A DNA stretch of 8,109 nucleotides, from positions 1 through 8,109 of the forward strand of contig DIUQ01000002.1 in NCBI GenBank assembly GCA_002422375.1, written 5' to 3'. The notes beneath the pieces are model-generated. The model searched no databases. It saw only the letters and a program-made list of their open reading frames with translations, and had not been told where the DNA came from. How positions within the stretch are numbered: position 1 is the first letter of the stretch; each line of letters starts with the position of its first letter. The translations under genes and the position numbers were made by a program. Positions 1 to 7,038 of this stretch are shown one piece after another. The DNA comes from a bacterium UBA6154. Lineage in GTDB: Bacteria; Actinomycetota; Actinomycetes; S36-B12.

Positions 1-470
1 GCCAACGTCAGTGCCGCGGTAATCACGCTTTGGCCTAAGGCCAATGCGCGGGCAAAAACCGCTAGGCCCAGGATTCCATAAACAATGGACGGAACGGCGG
101 CGAGGTTTTGAATATTCACTTCAATGAATCGCTGGAATCGACTAGTGGGTCGTGAAAATTCCTCAAGGTACAAAGCCGCCATGATTCCCAAGGGCAGTGC
201 AATGAGAGCGGTGAAGGCAATAACCCAGATTGATCCGGTCAGAGCGGACTGGGCGCCGGCGGTTTCTGGATCCCGAACGGAGGGCATATTGGTGATCAAC
301 CGCAAATCAAGTCGCGGCCATCCCTTGATAGTGACGTAAATGAGCAAGACGGCGAGGGTGAAAACTCCCACCGCCAAGGCAAAGAACAGTGACCACATAA
401 ATATTCGGTCGCGTAAGGGTGTGCCTTTACTGGACAAACTGATCGGTGCATTCTGGGAGATGAGGCTCAC
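1..470 (-). CDS. pstA: PstA phosphate ABC transporter permease (partial, N-terminal 156 residues)
   Basis: Inner-membrane permease subunit that pairs with PstC to form the phosphate channel of the Pst importer. The frame starts at a GTG (470-468) that overlaps the pstC stop as GTGA, and it stays open to the left edge, so the C-terminal part is missing. The translation begins MSLISQNAPISLSSKG. A first membrane segment (about residues 25-48, FMWSLFFALAVGVFTLAVLL) is followed by a periplasmic stretch, a second segment (about 80-105) containing ALPLGIMAALYLEEF, and then the family-typical NIQNLAAVPSIVYGILGL. That last motif is characteristic of PstA/PstC permeases. An AGGTG stretch lies just upstream of the GTG and could serve as ribosome binding site, but the 4-bp overlap suggests coupling to pstC translation. 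pstB is expected just beyond the edge. The identity is secure; the start is chosen from the overlap and the lack of a better ATG before the first membrane helix. Confidence 0.92.
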   Translation of the reverse strand, partial: MSLISQNAPISLSSKGTPLRDRIFMWSLFFALAVGVFTLAVLLIYVTIKGWPRLDLRLITNMPSVRDPETAGAQSALTGSIWVIAFTALIALPLGIMAALYLEEFSRPTSRFQRFIEVNIQNLAAVPSIVYGILGLAVFARALALGQSVITAALTL

Positions 471-1402
471 TGGTACACCTGCCTAAAACGGCGAACAAGG
501 CGCACGCTGAAGATGTTCATAATGAACGTCAACACAAACAGTAATAACCCAACAGCAAAAATCGATTTGTACTCGATGGAGCCGGTAGCGAGGTCACCTG
601 AGCCGGCCGCTGCAATGTAGGAAGTCATGGTCTGCATGCCAATCAGCGGGTTCAAGCTCAGTTGAGGCTGCAGTCCCGCTGCCACCGTGACAATCATGGT
701 TTCACCAATGGCGCGAGAGATTCCAAGCACAAAAGCCGCAACAATGCCGGACAGTGCCGCGGGTATCACGACTTTCATGGCCGTCTGTCGCTTTGTCGAA
801 CCCAGTGCATATGCACCGTCGCGCAGACCGCCGGGAACGGCGGCCATGGCGTCTTCGGAGAGAGAGGCAATGGTCGGAATGATCATGATTCCCATAATGA
901 TTCCGGCGGACAGAGCATTGAACACCTCGATACCCGGGAAGATCTTGACCAGTACGAGTTGAGTGAGAAATTCCAGTGCAAAGAAGCCGAACACGACGGT
1001 GGGAATGCCGGCCAGGACTTCCAGTGTGGGCTTGAGCACCTTACGCACCCGCGGTGACGCGTACTCGGAGAGGTAAATGGCCGAACCCAGTCCGAGCGGT
1101 ATCGCCACAATGACCGCGATTCCTGTAATTACCAGGGTGCCGCTCACCAATGGCAGCACGCCAAATTCGCCATTGGCAAACAGGGGAGTCCATACCGTGC
1201 CGAACAAGAAGTCACCCAGGGGTATCTCGGCAAAGAATTCAATGGAGGGGATGAGGAGGGAAAGGACAATGCCAAAGGTGGTGAGCACCGAGACAATCGC
1301 AGCAACGAGGAGTGATCCTCGAATAATGCGCTCCCCGTAGTGATGCTTCGACTGCCGCAGCGGATTCGCTGCGGCAGTCGACGGAGAGATCTGGGTGCTC
1401 AT
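467..1402 (-). CDS. pstC: PstC phosphate ABC transporter permease
   Basis: Inner-membrane permease, 311 residues, usual length for PstC, acting with PstA, the ATPase PstB and the lipoprotein PstS. About six hydrophobic segments are visible (roughly residues 27-50, 82-108, 127-150, 161-178, 211-235, 281-300). Family signatures include IPLGLGSAIYLSEYA (101-115), LEVLAGIPTVVFGFFAL (127-143), and the cytoplasmic EAA-type loop EDAMAAVPGGLRDGAYALG (183-201), which contacts PstB, followed by ISRAIGETM (228-236). The ATG at 1402 is 7 nt past the pstS stop; there is only a weak GAG upstream, so translation probably depends on ribosomes arriving from pstS. The stop overlaps the pstA start by 4 bp. Oddity: codons 8-18, encoding the poorly conserved tail before the first helix, form a perfect long hairpin (separate entry). 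Confidence 0.95.
   Translation of the reverse strand: MSTQISPSTAAANPLRQSKHHYGERIIRGSLLVAAIVSVLTTFGIVLSLLIPSIEFFAEIPLGDFLFGTVWTPLFANGEFGVLPLVSGTLVITGIAVIVAIPLGLGSAIYLSEYASPRVRKVLKPTLEVLAGIPTVVFGFFALEFLTQLVLVKIFPGIEVFNALSAGIIMGIMIIPTIASLSEDAMAAVPGGLRDGAYALGSTKRQTAMKVVIPAALSGIVAAFVLGISRAIGETMIVTVAAGLQPQLSLNPLIGMQTMTSYIAAAGSGDLATGSIEYKSIFAVGLLLFVLTFIMNIFSVRLVRRFRQVYQ
1348..1381 (-). promoter_or_regulatory. Perfect 15-bp hairpin in the 5' end of pstC
   Basis: Bases 1348-1362 and 1367-1381 are exact reverse complements, leaving a 4-nt loop (GATT on the plus strand, AATC in the mRNA). The arm contains CTGCCGCAGCG and is GC-rich. In the pstSCA transcript the stem starts 28 nt after the pstS stop codon and 18 nt after the pstC start codon. 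No U-run follows, so it is not a standard intrinsic terminator. Plausible roles, all inference: protecting the 3' end of a pstS-only mRNA, so that the binding protein outnumbers the permease, or modulating pstC initiation. It also encodes STAAANPLRQS of PstC, so protein-level constraint cannot be excluded. Confidence 0.6.
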
Positions 1403-1409
1403 GAGTTAA

Positions 1410-2390
1410 TTACTCAGCTACACCTGATGCTGAGCCGCCCATTGACTGAAGCGCGGCAAAATCTTCCACGAGCTGTGCTTGGCCTTCTTCGCTCAACGGA
1501 ATGTACAGAGCTGATTCAGCAATGGAAATATTGTTGTCAACAAAGTATTGGAAGAAGTTTCCAACCTCGGGACGTTGTAATGCTGGCCCCGAGACATAAA
1601 CAAAGAGTGGGCGTGCCAGCGGTGTGTAGGAACCGTCCCGTGCCGTCTCAACGCTGGGTGCAACACACCCGGCTCCGGAATCAATGGAGAGCGCCTTCAG
1701 GGAATCCGCGTTCTCCTCAAAGTAGGTGTAGCCGAAGTACCCCAATCCGCCCTTGCTACCGCTGACTCCTTGGACAATCACGTTGTCGTCTTCACTGGGT
1801 GTGTAGTCGGTACGGCTTGCACCAGACTCGCCATTTATTTCCTCGGTGAAGTAGTCAAATGTGCCCGAGTCAGTACCGGGTCCAAATAACGCAAGGGGTT
1901 CGTCGGGGAATGCAGGGTCGACCTGATTCCAATTCGTGACGGTTGACTCAGGTGCCCATATTTGGGCGAGTTGATTAGTGGTGAGACAGGTAGCCCAGTC
2001 ATTGTCTTTGTTGACAACAACGGTGAGGGCATCAATCGCCAGGGTGAGTGAAGCGAAATCAATTCCATTGGCTTCGCAGTTGGCCACTTCGTCGTCCTTG
2101 ATGGGGCGCGATGCGTCATTGGCATCTGTTTCACCACGACAGAACTTTTCAAAACCACCACCGGTACCCGAGGAACCGACGGTCACCCGGACGCCAGGAT
2201 TAGCCACTTGGAAATCCTCAGCAGCGACAGCGGTGAGCGGGTAGACGGTGGATGACCCGTCAATGCGGACGCTGCCGGATTCACCATCGGTGCTGCTGGC
2301 GTTATTCGATCCACCACAGGCGGTGAGAGTGAGCACTGCTGCCGCACCTAACCCCAGTACCGCCGTCGCCCTTTTCTGCCGCATAGACAT
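1410..2390 (-). CDS. pstS: PstS phosphate-binding lipoprotein
   Basis: Extracytoplasmic, lipid-anchored phosphate receptor of the Pst importer, 326 residues from the chosen start. The N-terminus is a lipoprotein signal peptide: MSMRQKR, a hydrophobic core, then lipobox L22-T23-A24-C25 followed by a Gly/Ser/Asn linker. Ligand-binding motifs of the PstS family are visible in order: DGSSTVYPL (44-52), GSSGTGGGFEKFCRGETDAND (72-92) leading to ASRPI, GPGTDSGTFDYF (170-181), and NVIVQGVSGSKGGLGYFGY (203-221). I chose the ATG at 2390 because a GGAG lies 7 nt upstream and the signal peptide starts immediately. The frame is open back to an ATG at 2480, but that would add 30 hydrophilic residues before the signal and start inside the PHO-box array. 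An ATG two codons later (2384) is a less well spaced alternative. It is probably the first gene of a pstSCA(B) operon, induced under phosphate limitation. Confidence 0.95.
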   Translation of the reverse strand: MSMRQKRATAVLGLGAAAVLTLTACGGSNNASSTDGESGSVRIDGSSTVYPLTAVAAEDFQVANPGVRVTVGSSGTGGGFEKFCRGETDANDASRPIKDDEVANCEANGIDFASLTLAIDALTVVVNKDNDWATCLTTNQLAQIWAPESTVTNWNQVDPAFPDEPLALFGPGTDSGTFDYFTEEINGESGASRTDYTPSEDDNVIVQGVSGSKGGLGYFGYTYFEENADSLKALSIDSGAGCVAPSVETARDGSYTPLARPLFVYVSGPALQRPEVGNFFQYFVDNNISIAESALYIPLSEEGQAQLVEDFAALQSMGGSASGVAE

Positions 2391-2397
2391 GTTGTGT

Positions 2398-2401
2398 CTC
2401 C
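2398..2401 (-). promoter_or_regulatory. Ribosome binding site of pstS
   Basis: The minus strand reads GTGGAGACACAAC before the ATG at 2390. The GGAG is 7 nt from the start codon. This spacing decides between the start at 2390 and the upstream in-frame ATG at 2480. Confidence 0.65.
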
Positions 2402-2454
2402 ACTTCGTTTTCCATTGGTTCACTTTGGCTGGTGTGCATTCACCATCACGGCTG

Positions 2455-2460
2455 AAATTA
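2455..2460 (-). promoter_or_regulatory. Candidate -10 element of the pstS promoter
   Basis: The minus strand reads TAATTT at 2460-2455, fitting a TAnnnT pattern of the housekeeping sigma factor. It lies just downstream of the PHO-box array, and no good TTGACA-like -35 is present at the expected distance (TCATTG there). That is the arrangement expected of an activator-dependent promoter in which PhoP/RegX3 replaces -35 contacts. The implied leader before the pstS ATG is about 60 nt. Positional inference only. Confidence 0.4.
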
Positions 2461-2465
2461 GGTCT

Positions 2466-2531
2466 CTTGGGTGGACACAATGATCACATAAAGTGAACGG
2501 GAGGTGAACAAAAGATGTACACAAGACGAAC
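2466..2531 (-). promoter_or_regulatory. PHO-box array (PhoP/RegX3-type direct repeats)
   Basis: Read on the minus strand, six consecutive 11-bp units all begin with GT: GTTCGT (2531), GTACAT (2520), GTTCAC (2509), GTTCAC (2498), GTGATC (2487) and GTCCAC (2476). The two central units are perfect GTTCAC copies exactly 11 bp apart. Direct repeats of 11 bp with a GTTCACC-like core are the known binding site of PhoP in Streptomyces, and of the related RegX3 in mycobacteria, two-component response regulators activated by phosphate starvation. The array sits wholly between the Nudix gene stop and pstS, upstream of the candidate -10. The two core units are strong; the outer ones are degenerate. Confidence 0.8.
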
Positions 2532-2543
2532 CTCTCGACCTAG

Positions 2544-3464
2544 TTAGTTCCCCGGCACATCATGGTGCTCAATATTCACAAGAGTCACAGAGCCGTCGGG
2601 CAGAAAATGCCGATGAACCACCACAAAGGCGCCCGGCGAGAGCTTGGCCCCCCAGATTCCCGATTCCCCGTCCTCAGAATGAAAGCCGAACTGCTCGGAT
2701 ACGGTGGCCATGATCGTGCCCAGTACCGGACGGTGCGAGCACAGCACCGACGGTAACGGGTTACGAAGTACCTCCGTGACAACCTCCGCGGTCGCTGCTG
2801 GGTCATGCTCGTGACCCGACTCACTCAATGGATCGCTCACTTCAATCTTGGTGCCAAGGAATTTCGCATACCGGTGAAGTGTCTCCCGGCAACGAACATA
2901 GGGTGAGGACACGAGATTCTCAATTCCATAAGCATCGAGCGCGTCCACCAGAATTTTGCTTTGCCGACGCCCTTTGCCGGAGAGTGGGCGCAATGAATCT
3001 GATACGGACTCCTCCGTGGTGTGAAAGTCACTACGTTTCATGGCTTTTGCGTGTCGCAAAATAATCAGCGGACTTGTCTCTGGAAGAGCCAGTGCACGGT
3101 CCAAGAATTTTCGGTCCTGTTGGTACGTCAATCTGTGGGGGGCCTCAGAAAAAGGGACCCAAGCGATCTGGTCCACTTCCTCGTCCGGGGCAAACCCGAC
3201 ATTCTCCCGCACGCGGGCAGCCCAATAGTGAACGTTTTTGTCGCCCTCAGGAACGGAATAGCGATCAATTCCTAAATGTGGACCCAAGTTAACGGAATAA
3301 CCGGTTTCCTCGTCGCACTCGCGAACAGCGGTAACGGGAAACAACTCGTTGCCATCTACCTTGCCTTTGGGGAATGACCAGTCGTCGTATCGAGGACGAT
3401 GCACAAGCAGCACCTTCTGGTCTTGCACTGTAACAACGCCGCCGGCCATGATTGGCTGACTCAT
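2544..3464 (-). CDS. MutT1-like Nudix hydrolase fused to a SixA/RHG-type histidine phosphatase domain
   Basis: Two-domain cytoplasmic hydrolase, 306 residues, resembling mycobacterial MutT1. Residues 1-128 are the Nudix domain with an intact Nudix box: G34, E40, R48-E49, E52-E53, G55, matching GX5EX7REUXEEXGU except that Cys and Tyr occupy the two hydrophobic positions. Residues 132-300 form a histidine phosphatase domain: RHA (137-139) in place of RHG, SSPYVRCRET (186-195), a conserved-type Glu near 213-217, and CSHRP (242-246) with the second His. MutT1 of mycobacteria removes 8-oxo-(d)GTP and hydrolyses diadenosine polyphosphates; the same role here is inferred from architecture. The ATG overlaps the stop of the CYTH-CHAD gene (ATGA), with AGGAGG 5 nt upstream, giving strong initiation and coupling. 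mutT1 is also adjacent to ppk1 in M. tuberculosis, supporting the assignment. No clear terminator hairpin follows the stop. Confidence 0.88.
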   Translation of the reverse strand: MSQPIMAGGVVTVQDQKVLLVHRPRYDDWSFPKGKVDGNELFPVTAVRECDEETGYSVNLGPHLGIDRYSVPEGDKNVHYWAARVRENVGFAPDEEVDQIAWVPFSEAPHRLTYQQDRKFLDRALALPETSPLIILRHAKAMKRSDFHTTEESVSDSLRPLSGKGRRQSKILVDALDAYGIENLVSSPYVRCRETLHRYAKFLGTKIEVSDPLSESGHEHDPAATAEVVTEVLRNPLPSVLCSHRPVLGTIMATVSEQFGFHSEDGESGIWGAKLSPGAFVVVHRHFLPDGSVTLVNIEHHDVPGN

Positions 3465-4831
3465 GGGCGCCTCCTATCCGTGTTACCTAACCGGCCTGAC
3501 TCACCGACGGCAATGCCGAGTGCGAAGGAAGCCGCAGATCCGGAGGAGGAATGCAGAGCAATCCTTCTGAATAGTTGATAAATGTCACGTGCATCAGAGT
3601 CTGATTGCGCGCGCACGGAATGTTGGAGTATCCGTCGTGCCTTTTTGGGATATACCCTGTGGAAAATTTCCGCCGCTGCGAATCGATCTGTCGAATCAAT
3701 ATGTGGCCACAATTTCCCTGGTATATAAGCACGTTCCGTGACCGGAGGTACCGTGGCAAAGTCCATGATGTCACTAAAGAAATACATGTACCGGTCACTG
3801 CGTTGGGCCGCGACAGCACTTGACTGTGCTGACGCCGCACGGCTCCGAAAGAAATCCTCAACAGCAATCGTTGCTTCATGGCGATCGAGTGGATCGTCAA
3901 TCAAGGAAATGGCAGCAAGGGCGATCTCCTGGTCACGTGTTACCTGAGTAGGTGAGGACATTTCGGTCAGGAGCCAGTTAATCTCACCGATTACTTCCTG
4001 TGTCTCCGCCGCGTCAAGGAAATTGTGCAGGATAGTGAGCAGTTGATGCATGTTCTGGAGTTCAGATACCAAACGCTGCGGTGTCTGGACTAGGTGTGAT
4101 TCAACCTCGGCCATGAGTAGTCGGCGTGCCTGTTTGGTGATTGCCCAGCGAATAATGTCGTAGGGCAAGGCGGACTTGCGTGGGCGTGGGAGCGCTGGAA
4201 TATCAGGTTGACGCGCTGCCGCACCACCAAAGGCGGCGGCTGCCTTACTGACTGAGCTTTCCTCAGCCCCCGCAGCGCGCAGCGAACGTACAAATGTTTT
4301 TGCTGCCGGTAGCGCATCCGCGGACAGTAGTTCGACTTCAATCTCTCTGAAACTGTCAACCACGTCAGGTCCCTGATACACGCGAACGCGGTCACTCACG
4401 ATTTCGAGTGCAGGTTCACCGTCAACGCGAATCAGGTAAGGCGTCCGTTGTGTCTCCACCGTGGCGAGCGGGACGAGTTCCGCCTCGCGAAGGAGTGCAC
4501 CGACCACGCTTATAAATTCCGCGGGCGGAGTCCCGGCTGGTTCATTCGAGTGCAACTCTTGGCGGACACTGGCTCCGGAGACTGCCTGGCTTCGGTCCAC
4601 CGGAATCTTCAGGTGCCATCCGTCATCTGATCCGCCGGTTCGGTGACGCAGCGTGATACCCCAGCGCAGCAGGGTGGCGTCAGTGGTGTCGAAGTAGGTG
4701 GCCTTCATGTGGCGATCCGGTTCCGCGACACCGTAGAACTCGCCCTGGAGCAGGGCAGTCAAGGGGAAGTCCTCGGGGACCCGGAACTTGAACTCCACCT
4801 CGCGGTGCGTTCCGGCTACCGTGCTGGTCAT
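3461..4831 (-). CDS. CYTH-CHAD protein, putative tripolyphosphatase/polyphosphate-associated, with degenerate CHAD
   Basis: 456-residue cytoplasmic protein. The N-terminal half (about 8-205) is a CYTH triphosphate-tunnel domain: E11-x-E13-x-K15 (the ExExK signature), YFDT (46-49), LRHR (61-64), WHLKIP with K75 (72-77), EIVSDRVRV (143-151), FREIEVEL with alternating acidic residues (161-168), and SK at 195-196. These are the metal and triphosphate ligands of the family, so hydrolysis of inorganic triphosphate or a similar substrate is plausible, as in E. coli YgiF. After a proline/arginine linker (212-220), residues 221-445 are alpha-helical and align by eye with CHAD, a polyphosphate-binding module. 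However, the usual VHxMRVxxRRLR signature region reads VSELQNMHQLLTILHNF here (255-271), with the key His and Arg residues gone; INWLL and TRD (284-300) remain recognisable. The gene sits 23 nt after ppk1 and overlaps the Nudix gene by 4 bp, so it probably shares their transcript. Function is inferred; domain calls are good for CYTH, moderate for CHAD. Confidence 0.85.
   Translation of the reverse strand: MTSTVAGTHREVEFKFRVPEDFPLTALLQGEFYGVAEPDRHMKATYFDTTDATLLRWGITLRHRTGGSDDGWHLKIPVDRSQAVSGASVRQELHSNEPAGTPPAEFISVVGALLREAELVPLATVETQRTPYLIRVDGEPALEIVSDRVRVYQGPDVVDSFREIEVELLSADALPAAKTFVRSLRAAGAEESSVSKAAAAFGGAAARQPDIPALPRPRKSALPYDIIRWAITKQARRLLMAEVESHLVQTPQRLVSELQNMHQLLTILHNFLDAAETQEVIGEINWLLTEMSSPTQVTRDQEIALAAISLIDDPLDRHEATIAVEDFFRSRAASAQSSAVAAQRSDRYMYFFSDIMDFATVPPVTERAYIPGKLWPHIDSTDRFAAAEIFHRVYPKKARRILQHSVRAQSDSDARDIYQLFRRIALHSSSGSAASFALGIAVGESGRLGNTDRRRP
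3470..3475 (-). promoter_or_regulatory. Strong Shine-Dalgarno for the Nudix gene within the CYTH-CHAD 3' end
   Basis: The minus strand reads AGGAGG, then CGCCC, then the ATG at 3464. This is a full-consensus ribosome binding site placed in the last codons (Arg-Arg-Arg-Pro) of the upstream gene. With the ATGA stop/start overlap it indicates translational coupling plus independent re-initiation. Confidence 0.8.
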
Positions 4832-4854
4832 ATACCTAACCTACCTACCTCGAT
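4832..4854 (-). promoter_or_regulatory. Repeated AGGT leader / ribosome binding region of the CYTH-CHAD gene
   Basis: The 23-nt gap between the ppk1 stop and the CYTH-CHAD ATG reads on the minus strand as GAGGTAGGTAGG followed by TTAGGTAT. It contains four AGGT cores, three in perfect 4-bp tandem. Each AGG(T) is a partial anti-SD match, so several registers of 16S rRNA pairing are possible. The most likely used core is AGG or GAGG, 8 or more nt from the ATG. Confidence 0.5.
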
Positions 4855-7038
4855 CTAGGCGCGATCCCCCATCACCTCGAGTTCACCGGGTGCTTCCAGT
4901 GGCGTTCCTCGTCGACTCTTAATCGCAATCAGGAGTTCCTGGATATCGGTGAGTCGGGTGCCGTCCTCCGTATAGAGGCGTCGGGTCCACGAGCCATCAG
5001 GGTTGAGCTCCCACGCCGCTGTCGTTGGCGCGAATCCCAGATCCAGGATCCCCTCAACCTCGGCAATCTGTTCGGGATCAGCCAAACTGACCAGTGTCTC
5101 CACGCGGCGGTCGAGGTTGCGGTGCATCAGGTCGGCGGACCCGATCCACACAGACGGGTTGCCACCGTTGGCAAAGGCGTAGACCCGACTGTGTTCGAGG
5201 AACCGTCCCAAAATACTGATCACCCGAGTTGTTTCACTGAGGCCAGGAACACCAGGGCGCATGGCGCAGATTCCCCGCACCCAAATGTCGACGGGGACTC
5301 CCGCCTGTGATGCTCGGTACAGCGCGTCAATGATTGCCTCGTCCACCAGTGAGTTGCATTTAATGCGAATACCTGAGGGTCGACCTTCGAGGTGGTGCTC
5401 GATTTCGCGCTCAATGCGGGCAATGAGCCCGTTGCGCACCGAATGGGGAGCCACCAGGAGCCGGTTGTAATCCGTGTTCATGGAATAGCCGGAGAGCACA
5501 TTGAAGAGGTTAGAAACATCTTCACCTACTTCGGGGTCACTGGTGAGTAACCCAAAGTCCTCATACAGCCGGGCCGTCTTGGGGTGATAGTTGCCCGTAC
5601 CAATATGGCAGTAACGACGTAGTTGGTCACCGTCGTTGCGAACCACCATGGAGAGCTTGCTGTGGGTTTTCAATCCCACGAGTCCATACACAACGTGAAC
5701 ACCGGCTTGCTCCAATTTACGAGCCCAGTCAATATTGTTTTGTTCGTCGAATCGCGCCTTAATTTCCACCAGCGCGAGAACTTGTTTGCCTTCTTCAGCT
5801 GCTTGGATCAGGGCATCGACAATCGGCGAATCACCTGACGTTCGGTACAGAGTCTGCTTAATGGCGAGTACGTGCGGATCATGTGCTGCCTGTTCCAAGA
5901 ACAACTGCACACTCGTAGAAAATGAGTCGTAGGGGTGGTGCAGAAGAACGTCTTTCTCTCGAACGATGCTCAAGATATCTGGTGCCGTTGCACTCTCGAC
6001 GTCAGAAAGAGCGCGAGATGTCTTGGGAACAAACTTGCGTTGCTTGAGATCGTCTCGGTCCAGACTGACGATTGTCCACAAGCCGGTGAGGTCAAGTGGT
6101 CCGGGAAGGCGATAGACCTCTAACTCACTGATATCGAGTTCGCTAACGAGAAGCTCGAGCACATAAGGGTCAATATTTTCTTCAACTTCAAGTCGGACAG
6201 GTGGACCGAATCGGCGGCGAACAAGCTCACGCTCGAGCGCTTTCAGCAGATTCTCTGCATCGTCCTCTTCCACCTCAACGTCTTCATTGCGTGTGACACG
6301 GAACGCGTGGTGTTCACACACCTCCATGCCCGGGAAAAGCTCGTCAAGGTGCGCAGCAATGACATCTTCTAATGGAACATAACGCTGCGGGGCAACCTCG
6401 AGGAATCGTGGAAGCAGTGGTGGAACTTTGACGCGGGCAAAGAGCTTGTTTCCCGTTGTCGGGTTACGCACAACAACAGCGAGGTTCAAGGAGAGTCCAC
6501 TGATGTAGGGAAATGGGTGCGAGGGATCAACGGCAAGTGGGGTGAGCACCGGGAATATTTGGGCATCGAAAAACAGATCCATGTCCACTTTTTCGGCTGG
6601 AGTCAGCTGCTCCCAGCGGAGTAGTTCGATGCCAGCTTCGCTGAGCTCAGGCCGAATCGTGTTGAGAAAGAAATCAGCCTGTTGACGTTGCAGTGCATAA
6701 GCCCGCTCCCAAATGTTTTCCAATACTTCGCGTGGAGTTAAGCCACTTGCTGCACGTACTGCAATTCCGGTGGCAATCCGGCGCTTGAGTCCTGCCACCC
6801 GGACCATAAAAAATTCGTCGAGATTGCTGGCGAAAATGGCAAGGAATTTAGTGCGGTCCAACAGCGGAAGCCCGGGATCTTCTGCCAATTCCAACACGCG
6901 TTTATTGAAAGCCAACCAGGAGAGCTCACGGTCAAGGAAGCGGTCAGCGGGGAGGTCCGACTCTAGGCCGTCTCGCAAAATGATGGCAGCCATTTCGCTG
7001 GTGGGGGGTCCATCGGCGGTGAAGTCGGAAATGCTCAT
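4855..7038 (-). CDS. ppk1: Polyphosphate kinase 1 (RNA degradosome-type PPK)
   Basis: 727-residue PPK1 that reversibly transfers the gamma phosphate of ATP to inorganic polyphosphate; full length for the family. The N-terminal domain starts with [21 protein letters not shown] and [21 protein letters not shown] (within about 34-84). The middle head domain contains [22 protein letters not shown]. The two phospholipase-D-like C-terminal domains carry the catalytic histidines: H478 in [19 protein letters not shown], equivalent to the autophosphorylated E. coli H435, and H639 in [11 protein letters not shown], equivalent to H592. [10 protein letters not shown] (near 425-435) supplies conserved ATP-site residues. 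The ATG at 7038 has only a weak GGGA at a long spacing. The 60-nt, partly AT-rich gap from mshD (7039-7098) shows no convincing promoter, PHO box or terminator to my eye. The next gene starts 23 nt after the TAG stop. Co-localisation with pst genes links storage to uptake. Confidence 0.97.
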   Translation of the reverse strand: MSISDFTADGPPTSEMAAIILRDGLESDLPADRFLDRELSWLAFNKRVLELAEDPGLPLLDRTKFLAIFASNLDEFFMVRVAGLKRRIATGIAVRAASGLTPREVLENIWERAYALQRQQADFFLNTIRPELSEAGIELLRWEQLTPAEKVDMDLFFDAQIFPVLTPLAVDPSHPFPYISGLSLNLAVVVRNPTTGNKLFARVKVPPLLPRFLEVAPQRYVPLEDVIAAHLDELFPGMEVCEHHAFRVTRNEDVEVEEDDAENLLKALERELVRRRFGPPVRLEVEENIDPYVLELLVSELDISELEVYRLPGPLDLTGLWTIVSLDRDDLKQRKFVPKTSRALSDVESATAPDILSIVREKDVLLHHPYDSFSTSVQLFLEQAAHDPHVLAIKQTLYRTSGDSPIVDALIQAAEEGKQVLALVEIKARFDEQNNIDWARKLEQAGVHVVYGLVGLKTHSKLSMVVRNDGDQLRRYCHIGTGNYHPKTARLYEDFGLLTSDPEVGEDVSNLFNVLSGYSMNTDYNRLLVAPHSVRNGLIARIEREIEHHLEGRPSGIRIKCNSLVDEAIIDALYRASQAGVPVDIWVRGICAMRPGVPGLSETTRVISILGRFLEHSRVYAFANGGNPSVWIGSADLMHRNLDRRVETLVSLADPEQIAEVEGILDLGFAPTTAAWELNPDGSWTRRLYTEDGTRLTDIQELLIAIKSRRGTPLEAPGELEVMGDRA

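Noticed and set aside
30..44. 15-bp palindrome TTGGCCTAAGGCCAA in pstA
   Set aside because: Arms of 7 bp around a single central base cannot fold into a good hairpin, it is in coding sequence, and no regulator site is recognised.
124..339. Plus-strand frame of 71 codons
   Set aside because: It lies antisense within pstA, whose translation is clearly homologous to a permease; it shows no recognisable motif.
662..1057. Plus-strand frame of 131 codons
   Set aside because: Antisense to pstC; low-complexity His/Asn/Gly composition typical of a shadow frame.
2431..2444. GGTG...CACC possible hairpin in the pstS leader
   Set aside because: Only 4 bp of pairing; too weak to call a terminator or attenuator.
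3606..3615. TGCGCGCGCA palindrome in the CYTH-CHAD gene
   Set aside because: Simple alternating GC run within coding sequence; no supporting context.
3487..3900. Minus-strand 137-codon frame overlapping the CYTH-CHAD 3' half, considered as a frameshifted part of CHAD
   Set aside because: Its translation shows no CHAD-like motifs, whereas the main frame keeps helix pattern, INWLL and TRD landmarks.
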